From Clostridiaceae bacterium (lineage in GTDB: Bacteria > Bacillota > Clostridia > Saccharofermentanales > DTU023): a stretch of 5,617 bases of DNA. The stretch is taken from assembly GCA_012511185.1 (NCBI GenBank), contig JAAZGN010000158.1:1-5617 (forward strand). Direction: 5' to 3'. Within the stretch, counting starts at the first letter, position 1; every line of letters begins with the position of its first letter. Of this stretch, positions 1 to 5,460 are shown in pieces. The translations under genes were made by a program, and so were the position numbers. The notes beneath the pieces are model-generated. The model was given only the letters and a program-made list of their open reading frames with translations, had not been told where the DNA came from and did not search any database.

Positions 1-1298
1 ATATAGCTTTGATCCAGAAGCACCTCGGCCTGACGGGGCCGCAGCGATTCCGGATGCAGATCGCTGTAAAGCACCAGCCGGGCAATCGCCAGCGGGTCAC
101 CCGAATAAATAAGAGAGCCGCCCGTCAGGATGACCCGCTCCATGCATCTCAGGTTTTTTCCGGTCTGCAAAAAAGCGATCCCCATGGGCGTATAGACCTG
201 GCTGAGAGTGCCCGCGTGGCGCCGCGATGCAAGGTCAAGGGCTGCCGCAGCCAGGGCGTCATCCAGCCTGCGCAGCCGGTCGTCTCCTGACGGGATCATG
301 GAAGCGTCAGGCTCCAACACCATGACCAGGTCCCTTACTTCATCGGTTGCAAGACGGGCCCGGCTGGCGATCCACTCCATACCCGCCTCTTCCACGATCC
401 CCTGGATGCTGTGCCGGACCCCGATGTCCCCTTCGACGGTCCGTTTGGCGTAAGGTTCTTCCAGGCCCTTGAAAATGATCTGCGAATCGTCCGGTTCACC
501 GTATCCGACCGAATAGACATCAGTGGTTGCGCCACCGACATCAATGGCCATCAGATCACCAAGTCCGGGCTCATCGACTGTCCCGTCCGCCAGGAGTTTG
601 ACTGCGGACAGGATGGCGGAGGGGGTCGGCATCAGGATGCCCGACAAAAGCTCCCTGGTCCGGGTCAAGCCCCTGGCGGACACGATCCGCGACAAAAAGA
701 GGGCGCGTATCTCCTTCTGGACCGGTTCAATGTTGAGCTCACCAAAGCGGGGCATGACATTGGGACAGATGGTAAGCGGAAAGCCTGCAAGGAGTTGTTC
801 GCAATCGTCGAGCGCGCTCCGGTTGCCAGCGTAAATGACGGGGAAACAGACAGACAAGGAGGCAAGCTTGGCGGCATTGCCTGTGATGCAGGAACTGTTT
901 CCTCCATCCGTCCCTCCTGTCAGAAGAAAGATGTCGGGGGGGTCGGCCTCGATCAGGGCGAGGTCACGGCGGCTTATTTCGTGGCTGAAAAGGTGACAGA
1001 TCCTGGCACCGGCGCCCAGGGCGGCCAAGCGGGCCGCTTCAGCCGTCAATTCCGGGACAAGTCCCGAGACCATCATGCGGAGACCGCCCGCTGCAGACGA
1101 ACAGGCAAGCCGCATCCGGAAGTCCAAATCCCCCGTTTTATCCTTCAAAAACGCGAGGGCCTGTTCAAGACCCCTCATAATGTCATCAGCCGACGTCGTG
1201 CAGGCACATGAGCTGCCAAGGACAAGTTCTTGGTCGAGGTCGACGGCAGTCACTTTGGTGTAGGTACTGCCAAAATCGATCAGGAGAACCGGGCGCAT
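1..1298 (-). CDS. glmL: GlmL/MutL, glutamate mutase accessory (reactivase-type) protein, 3'-truncated by the window edge
   Basis: The first 432 codons are visible; the C-terminus lies beyond the left edge. Family members are roughly 460 residues, so little is missing. The protein has the ASKHA (actin/Hsp70-like) ATPase layout: phosphate-1 motif LIDFGSTYTKV at residues 6-16, a glycine-rich TGGTDGGN at 127-134, phosphate-2 motif AIDVGGATTD at 251-260 and an adenosine-type motif ILTGGSLIYS at 390-399. GlmL homologues occur with adenosylcobalamin-dependent mutases and are thought to act as ATP-dependent reactivating chaperones rather than mutase subunits. The ATG at 1298 follows the glmS stop by one base, with GGAG at 1308-1311 nine bases upstream, inside glmS, so translation is probably coupled. 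Related proteins also serve ornithine aminomutase, but the adjacent glmS makes glutamate mutase the likely partner. The family call is firm; the reactivase role is from family knowledge. Confidence 0.93.
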   Translation of the reverse strand, partial: MRPVLLIDFGSTYTKVTAVDLDQELVLGSSCACTTSADDIMRGLEQALAFLKDKTGDLDFRMRLACSSAAGGLRMMVSGLVPELTAEAARLAALGAGARICHLFSHEISRRDLALIEADPPDIFLLTGGTDGGNSSCITGNAAKLASLSVCFPVIYAGNRSALDDCEQLLAGFPLTICPNVMPRFGELNIEPVQKEIRALFLSRIVSARGLTRTRELLSGILMPTPSAILSAVKLLADGTVDEPGLGDLMAIDVGGATTDVYSVGYGEPDDSQIIFKGLEEPYAKRTVEGDIGVRHSIQGIVEEAGMEWIASRARLATDEVRDLVMVLEPDASMIPSGDDRLRRLDDALAAAALDLASRRHAGTLSQVYTPMGIAFLQTGKNLRCMERVILTGGSLIYSGDPLAIARLVLYSDLHPESLRPRQAEVLLDQSY

Positions 1299-1299
1299 C

Positions 1300-1722
1300 T
1301 CATTGCACTCCAAGATCCTTATCCAGCCATTCAAGGGCTTCCTCAGGAGAGGTGCCCGGGGGGAAGACACGGTCAAATCCCATGGCGTGAAAGCGCTTTT
1401 CGACATCGCTGAAATCCTGTTTGCCAACCACGATATTGCCGCCTACATATAGAAGGATCCCGCCCAGGCCGGCTTCCTCGCATTTATCCCGCAGGCCGCG
1501 GCAGTCAAGCTCGCCGTGGCCATAAAGCGAGGAAACGATGATGGCGTCAGCTCCGGTCTCAAGGGCAGCTCCGATATACTCCTCCTGTGAAACCATGACC
1601 CCCAGGTTGGTAACCTGGTAGCCGGCTTCCCGAAAGGCAAATTCAAGGATCCTGATTCCGACGGCGTGGACATCGGCTCCAATGACGCCGATAACCAGCT
1701 TCTTATCCTTCCTGTGCTCCAT
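1300..1722 (-). CDS. glmS: Glutamate mutase sigma subunit (methylaspartate mutase S chain), B12-binding
   Basis: This is the small cobalamin-binding component of glutamate mutase (EC 5.4.99.1), which interconverts L-glutamate and (2S,3S)-3-methylaspartate with the catalytic GlmE subunit. Counting from the chosen start (140 residues), it has a Rossmann-like B12 domain with the base-off/His-on signature D-V-H-A-V-G at residues 17-22, whose His coordinates cobalt. The SSLYGH segment and the glycine-rich loop YVGGNIVVGK line the nucleotide-tail pocket, and the C-terminal FPPGTSPEEA matches clostridial GlmS as I remember it. Family length is about 137. An ATG three codons upstream (1731) is in frame, but GGGGGAGG directly abuts it. 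The ATG at 1722 has ideal 9-base spacing and gives an N-terminus (ME...KK) like known GlmS. It lies 32 bases after the regulator gene and one base before glmL. Confidence 0.96.
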   Translation of the reverse strand: MEHRKDKKLVIGVIGADVHAVGIRILEFAFREAGYQVTNLGVMVSQEEYIGAALETGADAIIVSSLYGHGELDCRGLRDKCEEAGLGGILLYVGGNIVVGKQDFSDVEKRFHAMGFDRVFPPGTSPEEALEWLDKDLGVQ

Positions 1723-1731
1723 ATCCTGCAT

Positions 1732-1739
1732 CCTCCCCC
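1732..1739 (-). promoter_or_regulatory. Ribosome binding site deciding the glmS start
   Basis: GGGGGAGG on the minus strand touches the ATG at 1731 with no spacer but lies 9 bases from the ATG at 1722. This geometry favours the inner ATG as the true glmS start, shortening the longest reading frame by three residues. Confidence 0.75.
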
Positions 1740-1754
1740 GGAATATCCTGCCTG

Positions 1755-2747
1755 TCAGTCCAGCAGAAATTCACGCAATTCCTGATATTTCTTTTCAATG
1801 GCATGGTTCAAATACAAAAGCGACCCCTGATCGCAGTCAAAGACGGTGCGGATCAAGGTTTTTTCCGCCACAAGCTCCCCCCGGAAAAGTGCCACCTCTC
1901 CTGTTCCAACCAGGTTGGCATAGTCAGGTGAAAGGACAATCACCTCATGGCGCTCAATGAAACGGCGCGTTTTTTCCAGATCACCGAATAAACCAAATTC
2001 AAGAGTGGTACCTTGGATCAGCACCTGGCCGAATTCGTCTTTTAGGACAGAGGAAAAATCCCTGCTGACGGTCAGCACCCCGACACGGGACTTGCGGGGT
2101 ATGCTCCGGCAGGCCAAAAGTGTGTCGCGGCTGATGGTGATCGCGACCGGCATGACCGGGACCGGCGGCACGGCAAGTTTCTCAAGTTCCGGTCCCAGCC
2201 TGGCAGGCGCGACCAGCAGATCAAAGCCGCTCGCCAGTCTTTGTGGCTGGGCAACAAGGTCACTGAAGGGTATGCGGTCGATCCGGGTATGACGGACATG
2301 CATGAGTGACCGGCTGATGATGGACCGCTCCTCCGGTGTCGCAGCGACAATGGCGAGGCGCAGGGGCCGTGTCGCATCTTCTTTTTGCCGCAGGCGCAGC
2401 TCAAAGAAGATCTCAATTTCACGCGTTGAAAATCCCAATTCCGAAAGCGCCCGTATGGCCCCGTCGATGGCTATAAGGGCCTTTTCCTTGCGACCTGACA
2501 GGTCAAGTTCTTGCGCGGGTTCTGCGACGAAGGTTCCCCGTCCCGTTTCCATCTTGATCAGACCTTCCCGCGTGAGCAGGCTGTAAACATGGCGCACCGT
2601 ACCAGTCGACACTCCGTAACCAGCTGCCGAATCACGGATGGACGGAAGCTTTTCGCCCGGCTGCCGCTCGCCTGATAGGATTTCCCCGCGGATCTGTTCA
2701 AGCAACCGCAGGTACAATAAGCCGCTTTCTTCTCTTTGATCAGTCAT
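1755..2747 (-). CDS. GntR-family transcriptional regulator with large C-terminal effector-like domain
   Basis: The 330-residue protein begins with a GntR winged helix-turn-helix at about residues 10-76: LYLRLLEQIRGEILSGE, then the diagnostic PGEKLPSIRD (30-39), a recognition-helix region GVSTGTVRHVYSLLTREGLI and the wing TGRGTFV (68-74). About residues 78-125 form a charged helical linker resembling the YtrA-type extension. Residues 128-330 look like a two-lobed alpha/beta ligand-binding module: strands RLAIVAA, DLLVAPA, VGVLTVS and VIVLSPD alternate with helices. I do not recognise this domain as FCD, UTRA or aminotransferase. The gene overlaps the hydratase beta gene by 8 bases and sits inside the glutamate operon, so it probably senses a pathway metabolite and controls this operon. 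That role and ligand are inferred. The upstream Shine-Dalgarno is weak (GGA), consistent with translation coupled to the preceding gene. Confidence 0.87.
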   Translation of the reverse strand: MTDQREESGLLYLRLLEQIRGEILSGERQPGEKLPSIRDSAAGYGVSTGTVRHVYSLLTREGLIKMETGRGTFVAEPAQELDLSGRKEKALIAIDGAIRALSELGFSTREIEIFFELRLRQKEDATRPLRLAIVAATPEERSIISRSLMHVRHTRIDRIPFSDLVAQPQRLASGFDLLVAPARLGPELEKLAVPPVPVMPVAITISRDTLLACRSIPRKSRVGVLTVSRDFSSVLKDEFGQVLIQGTTLEFGLFGDLEKTRRFIERHEVIVLSPDYANLVGTGEVALFRGELVAEKTLIRTVFDCDQGSLLYLNHAIEKKYQELREFLLD

Positions 2748-3321
2748 TCAAGTATCCGTGTTGTCTGCGCCAGTCCCGGGGGCCGTCCTCGTAAAGATTG
2801 CGGCCCTGGCTGTCGATGATGACAGTCAGGGGCATATCCCGGACGGTCAGTCTTCGAAGGGCTTCCGTTCCAAGTTCCTCCCAGGCCAACAACTCCGCTT
2901 CGACAATGGTTTTGGATAAAAGCGCCCCCGCGCCTCCCGTGGCTGCAAAATAAACAGCACCGTATTCTTTCATGGCCCGGATGACCTGAAGATCCCGGTG
3001 GCCCTTGCCAATCATGCCACGCAGGCCATGCCTGATAAGAGAGGGCGTATAAGGATCCATGCGCGATGAGGTCGTGGGCCCCGCCGAACCGATGGCCCGG
3101 CCCCCCGTCGCCGGTGTCGGCCCCACGTAATAGATGACAGCATCCTCCAGCGGGAAGGGTGGATTATGGCCTTGGTTCAGAAGATCAACCAACCGCTGAT
3201 GGCCGGCATCGCGCAGGGTATAGACCGTCCCCGACAGCAGGACGCGGTCGCCGGAGCGCAAGCTCCGCGCCGCCGCTTCATCGAGGGGGGCCTGAACCTG
3301 GATGAATGCTTTCTTCTCCAT
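2740..3321 (-). CDS. Class I Fe-S hydratase beta subunit (fumarase / tartrate dehydratase / mesaconase family)
   Basis: The 193-residue protein is the smaller subunit of a two-subunit, oxygen-sensitive [4Fe-4S] hydro-lyase, the counterpart of the C-terminal domain of single-chain class I fumarases and of TtdB. Family landmarks are GDRVLLSGTVYTLRDAGHQR (24-43), YYVGPTPA (64-71), the substrate-loop stretch GPTTSSRMDPYTP (81-93), the glycine-rich GMIGKG (102-107) and ATGGAGALLSKTI (127-139). The stretch around GPTTSSRMD and the KG pair correspond to substrate-binding and catalytic segments in the family. The start is firm: AGAGAGG lies seven bases before the ATG, which shares one base with the stop of the alpha gene (TAATG). 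Sequence alone does not separate fumarase, tartrate dehydratase and mesaconase; linkage to glutamate mutase favours mesaconase (mesaconate + water to citramalate). The 3' end overlaps the regulator gene by 8 bases. Confidence 0.92.
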   Translation of the reverse strand: MEKKAFIQVQAPLDEAAARSLRSGDRVLLSGTVYTLRDAGHQRLVDLLNQGHNPPFPLEDAVIYYVGPTPATGGRAIGSAGPTTSSRMDPYTPSLIRHGLRGMIGKGHRDLQVIRAMKEYGAVYFAATGGAGALLSKTIVEAELLAWEELGTEALRRLTVRDMPLTVIIDSQGRNLYEDGPRDWRRQHGYLND

Positions 3322-4166
3322 TACAGCACCTCTCTCATATGGCGCGCTACGTGGCAGTTGATGTTGCAGGCAACAGGCAGGGCGGCAATATGGGTCGGGA
3401 GCACCTCAATGGCGACGGAAAGCGCCGTCGTGCGGCCGCCCAGCCCTTGGGGGCCGACACCTGACCGGTTGATCTCCTCCAGCAAGGACTGCTCAAATCC
3501 GGCGTAGTAGGGATCCGGGTGGGGCTGGCCCGTGTCCCGCGAAAGTGCCCGCTTGGCAGCCAGGGCTACCTGATCGAAGCTGCCTCCGATACCGACTCCG
3601 ATGACCAGGGGAGGACAGGCATTGGGGCCGGCCTGGGCAGCTGTTTCCATGACGAATTTCCGGACGCCCTCCATGCCGTCGGCAGGCCGGAGCATGGCCA
3701 GACGACTCATGTTTTCGCTCCCGAACCCTTTGGCAAGAAAGGTCACGGTGACGCGGTCGCCCGGCACCAGCCGGGTGGTCACCAGGGCGGGCGTGTTGTC
3801 TCCCGTGTTGACGCGCCGCAAAGGGTCGCCCACGGTCGACATCCGGAGCGCAGCCTTTTTGTAGCCCCTTCGCACGCCCTCATCAATGGCTTGGTAAGGG
3901 TCGCCGACGAAATGAAGGTCGCGGCCGACATCCAGAAAAATAACCACCATACCGGTGTCCTGGCAGACAGGGATCCGCTCAGCGGCTGCAATGTCGTAGT
4001 TTTTCAGCAGTTCCAGCAGAACAGACCGGGCATTGACCCCATCTTCCAGACGGGAAGCCCTTTCCATGGCCCCGCTTACATCCCTGGGCATGTCGCAGGC
4101 CGCGGGCCCGCACATTGTCTCGACCGCGTCGCGCAAAAGATCGGTATGAAACTCCCGTATGGCCAT
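3321..4166 (-). CDS. Class I Fe-S hydratase alpha subunit (fumarase / tartrate dehydratase / mesaconase family)
   Basis: The 281-residue protein is the cluster-binding subunit of a two-subunit class I hydratase, homologous to the N-terminal part of class I fumarases and to TtdA; about 280 residues is normal. The three expected cluster cysteines are visible: C68 in VCQDTG, C184 in NACPPLVIGVGIGG, and C271 in NINCHVARH near the C-terminus. The conserved segments NTGDNTPA (120-127), KGFGSENMSRLAML (146-159) and GPQGLGGRTTAL (238-249) are intact, so the enzyme looks functional. It is the first gene of the minus-strand operon, followed by the beta subunit with a TAATG overlap. The start is preceded by AGGGGG at 4175-4180 with an 8-base spacer. 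Given the glutamate mutase genes downstream, mesaconate is the most likely substrate, by inference; fumarase activity may coexist, as known class I enzymes can accept both. Confidence 0.93.
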   Translation of the reverse strand: MAIREFHTDLLRDAVETMCGPAACDMPRDVSGAMERASRLEDGVNARSVLLELLKNYDIAAAERIPVCQDTGMVVIFLDVGRDLHFVGDPYQAIDEGVRRGYKKAALRMSTVGDPLRRVNTGDNTPALVTTRLVPGDRVTVTFLAKGFGSENMSRLAMLRPADGMEGVRKFVMETAAQAGPNACPPLVIGVGIGGSFDQVALAAKRALSRDTGQPHPDPYYAGFEQSLLEEINRSGVGPQGLGGRTTALSVAIEVLPTHIAALPVACNINCHVARHMREVL

Positions 4167-4181
4167 CTTTCCAGCCCCCTT

Positions 4182-4187
4182 TTTATA
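4182..4187 (-). promoter_or_regulatory. Possible -10 element upstream of the hydratase operon
   Basis: TATAAA on the minus strand is a good -10 match, but it lies only one base from the Shine-Dalgarno, so a transcript starting from it would lose most of the ribosome site. The hexamer 17 bases upstream (ATTCCA) is a poor -35. An alternative minus-strand -10 (TATCAT, 4302-4307) with a weak ATTCAA at 4325-4330 would give a leader of about 130 bases. I cannot decide between them. Confidence 0.25.
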
Positions 4188-4203
4188 CTGTGCTTACACA
4201 ATA
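4186..4203. promoter_or_regulatory. Imperfect palindrome, candidate operator for the GntR regulator
   Basis: TACTGTG-CTTA-CACAATA is an inverted repeat with 6 of 7 arm pairs matching and a TGTG-N4-CACA core. It sits 20-37 bases upstream of the first operon gene and overlaps the TATAAA hexamer. A short dyad before an operon that encodes its own GntR protein is typical operator placement. Assignment to this regulator is inferred. Confidence 0.4.
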
Positions 4204-4221
4204 CTGGAATCTGTGCTGACA
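4188..4221. repeat. Two 11-bp direct repeats 23 bp apart
   Basis: CTGTGCTTACA (4188-4198) and CTGTGCTGACA (4211-4221) match at 10 of 11 positions and lie about two helical turns apart, on the same face of the DNA. Each contains TGT-N4-ACA, itself a short dyad. The left copy is part of the palindrome at 4186-4203. The arrangement fits tandem binding sites for a dimeric regulator in the operon promoter region. Confidence 0.5.
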
Positions 4222-4248
4222 TGCAAGGCGCCGGTTCGGCGCCGCATG
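4220..4248. other. Strong GC-rich hairpin in the divergent intergenic region
   Basis: GGCGCCG (4227-4233) pairs perfectly with CGGCGCC (4237-4243) across a GTT loop. The stem continues with CATGC (4220-4224) pairing GCATG (4244-4248), leaving a two-base AA bulge on the left arm: 12 base pairs in all. No T-tract follows on either strand, so it is not a standard intrinsic terminator. It could fold in a minus-strand leader, shield the divergent genes from each other, or bind a protein as DNA. Confidence 0.5.
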
Positions 4249-4300
4249 ACACTCCCGCATAAAAAGTAAAAATAACACACAAAAGAAGGCGCGTATGGCG

Positions 4301-4306
4301 TATGAT
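4301..4306 (+). promoter_or_regulatory. Possible -10 element for the P-loop gene
   Basis: TATGAT matches the -10 consensus at 5 of 6 bases and lies 75 bases before the start codon, so a transcript from it would begin just upstream of the hairpin at 4321-4353. No convincing -35 is seen 16-18 bases upstream. Confidence 0.25.
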
Positions 4307-4320
4307 AAACATAAGAACAA

Positions 4321-4353
4321 CCGGTTGAATGGGGGGCGAAAGCCGTTAACCGG
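4321..4353 (+). promoter_or_regulatory. Leader hairpin with GAAA tetraloop upstream of the P-loop gene
   Basis: CCGGTTGA (4321-4328) pairs with TTAACCGG (4346-4353), 8 pairs including one G-U. Inside, GGC (4335-4337) and GCC (4342-4344) close a GAAA tetraloop (4338-4341), with an asymmetric internal loop between the two helices. It ends 15 bases before the GGGAGG ribosome site. It may stabilise the 5' end of the mRNA or affect translation. It matches no riboswitch class I know. Confidence 0.4.
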
Positions 4354-4380
4354 AAGAATCGACTGCCTGGGAGGTAAAGC

Positions 4381-4794
4381 ATGAACGTTGACGCGATTGT
4401 CGGGGAAAAAGGATCAGGGAAAACACCGCGGATGTTGGAGGAAATGGCACGCGAAGCGGTTGATCAAAACGCCAACATCATTTTTATCGAATACGGATTC
4501 GGAGACCACTTGGTCCCGCACGCCGTGCGGCGCATCGACATCAAGGAATACCCCGTTCGCGGTTTCGGCCAGCTGATCGCCTTCCTGGCAGGCATGAACG
4601 CCAAAGATTACGACATTACCCATATCTACATCGACTGCATCTTTCAGATTTCCGGTGAGAGCGGCCCCGCTGAACTGGCCGTCTTTATGAAAAACCTTGA
4701 AATTCTCGCCCGGCAGGCTGACTGCAAAATCACGGTTGCATTAAGTTACGATCCGACCGAACTTCCTGAAGAGATCCGGCCTTACGCACGCTAG
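4381..4794 (+). CDS. Small P-loop NTP-binding protein of unknown function
   Basis: The 137-residue protein has a clear Walker A motif, GEKGSGKT, at residues 8-15 directly after a first beta strand (VDAIV), and a plausible Walker B strand HIYIDCIF at 81-88 with Asp85. A further strand, KITVALSY (116-123), is followed by an acidic DPTELPEEI. The fold therefore looks like a minimal P-loop NTPase core. Similar small proteins, often given uninformative or misleading names such as PilT-like, occur in Clostridia as I recall; none has a role I can name. There is no signal peptide or membrane segment, so it is cytoplasmic. GGGAGG at 4369-4374, six bases before the ATG, makes the start firm. It is transcribed away from the glutamate operon and is followed by mscL with a separate promoter, so the context does not assign a function. 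Confidence 0.88.
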   Translation: MNVDAIVGEKGSGKTPRMLEEMAREAVDQNANIIFIEYGFGDHLVPHAVRRIDIKEYPVRGFGQLIAFLAGMNAKDYDITHIYIDCIFQISGESGPAELAVFMKNLEILARQADCKITVALSYDPTELPEEIRPYAR

Positions 4795-4797
4795 GAA

Positions 4798-4829
4798 ACA
4801 AAGGATACCGGTAATCTTTATACCTTTGT
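4798..4829 (+). terminator. Weak inverted repeat after the P-loop gene
   Basis: ACAAAGG (4798-4804) pairs with CCTTTGT (4823-4829), extended by ATA/TAT across a bulged A, four bases after the stop codon. The stem is AT-rich and the following sequence is T-rich but interrupted by GTGGCTGG, so any termination would be weak. Confidence 0.3.
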
Positions 4830-4843
4830 GGCTGGATTTATTT

Positions 4844-4852
4844 TGCTATACT
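4844..4852 (+). promoter_or_regulatory. Extended -10 promoter for mscL
   Basis: TGCTATACT combines the TGn extension with TATACT (4847-4852), a 5 of 6 match to the -10 consensus. The -35 region (TTTGTG or CTTTGT at 4824-4830) is poor, as extended -10 promoters allow. A start near 4859 gives a leader of about 43 bases before the chosen mscL start. Confidence 0.55.
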
Positions 4853-4901
4853 TGTCCCAATAAAAATGGATCGAGCACTGATCCCTGAAGAGGTATCAAA
4901 A

Positions 4902-5315
4902 ATGTTGAAAGAATTCAAAGAGTTTATCGCCCACGGCAGTGTCATGGACGCGGCGATCGGCTTCGTCGTCGGCCTCTCATTCAAAGCCATCGTCGATAGC
5001 ATGGTCAATGACATCCTGATGCCAGTGATCGGTTTTATTACGGCCGGCATCGACTTCACCAATCTGAAAATTGTTTTGAAACAGGCCGTTGAGGGTGTTT
5101 CGGAGGAAGTTACCATTACATACGGACAATTAATCCAGACCATCCTCACCTTTCTCATCGTTGCCTTCTTCCTCTTCCTGGTCATGAAGGCAGTCAATCA
5201 AATGCGCAGAAAAAAGCTTGAAGAAGAACCCGAGGATGGTGAAGCCGAACCGGTGGAAACTGAACTTGAACTGCTAAAAGATATCCGCCAACTCTTGTCC
5301 GATAAAGAGAAATAA
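4902..5315 (+). CDS. mscL: Large-conductance mechanosensitive channel MscL
   Basis: MscL is a homopentameric inner-membrane channel that opens under high membrane tension to release solutes during hypo-osmotic shock. The 137-residue product (E. coli MscL is 136) begins with the family's amphipathic N-terminal helix MLKEFKEFIAHGSVMD. TM1 and the pore constriction follow (about 14-43, AAIGFVVGLSFKAIVDSMVNDILMP without its usual break), then a periplasmic loop (GIDFTNLKIVL to about 74), TM2 (about 75-99, ending LVMKAVNQ), a basic RRKK patch and an acidic linker. The C-terminal helix is ELELLKDIRQLL (121-132). An in-frame ATG at 4866 would add 12 residues, but GAAGAGG at 4887-4893 with an 8-base spacer and the family N-terminus both point to 4902. 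It is probably its own transcription unit. Confidence 0.97.
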   Translation: MLKEFKEFIAHGSVMDAAIGFVVGLSFKAIVDSMVNDILMPVIGFITAGIDFTNLKIVLKQAVEGVSEEVTITYGQLIQTILTFLIVAFFLFLVMKAVNQMRRKKLEEEPEDGEAEPVETELELLKDIRQLLSDKEK

Positions 5316-5414
5316 GCTGTGATCGCCGTGCATGCGACTTTGTGCCAAGGGATGCCTGACACGGCCGCAATAGAACAGACACCCCTGTGCGGATTGACCG
5401 CTCCGCGCAAGCCC

Positions 5415-5434
5415 GTGGCTCCATGGCGAGCCAC
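5415..5434 (+). other. Perfect 7-bp hairpin before the zinc-ribbon gene
   Basis: GTGGCTC (5415-5421) pairs perfectly with GAGCCAC (5428-5434) around a CATGGC loop, ending 11 bases before the AAGGAGG ribosome site. No T-tract follows, so it is not a standard terminator. The rest of 5316-5445 shows no convincing promoter or terminator. Confidence 0.35.
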
Positions 5435-5460
5435 CGCCATTCCTGAAGGAGGACAGTAAT

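Noticed and set aside
411..1211. Open frame of 266 codons on the plus strand
   Set aside because: It lies wholly antisense to glmL, whose ATPase motifs are intact. Its composition is a shadow of GC-rich codon usage, with no ribosome site or recognisable domain.
1723..1731. ATG at 1731 as glmS start
   Set aside because: The Shine-Dalgarno directly abuts this codon, whereas the ATG at 1722 has 9-base spacing and gives the family N-terminus.
4220..4248. Intrinsic bidirectional terminator
   Set aside because: The stem is strong, but no T-run follows on either strand, and the flanking genes diverge, so a terminator here makes little sense.
3519..4262. Open frame of 247 codons on the plus strand
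   Set aside because: It is antisense to the hydratase alpha gene, which carries all conserved cysteines and motifs. The product is low-quality, with no family features.
4167..4380. Cobalamin riboswitch controlling the B12-dependent mutase operon
   Set aside because: I looked for a B12-box-like sequence and the multi-stem layout on the minus strand and saw neither. The enzyme uses B12 but the leader region is too short and dissimilar.
4866..4901. ATG at 4866 as mscL start
   Set aside because: The 12 added residues are not in the MscL family, the codon lies only a few bases after the probable transcription start, and a good ribosome site serves 4902.
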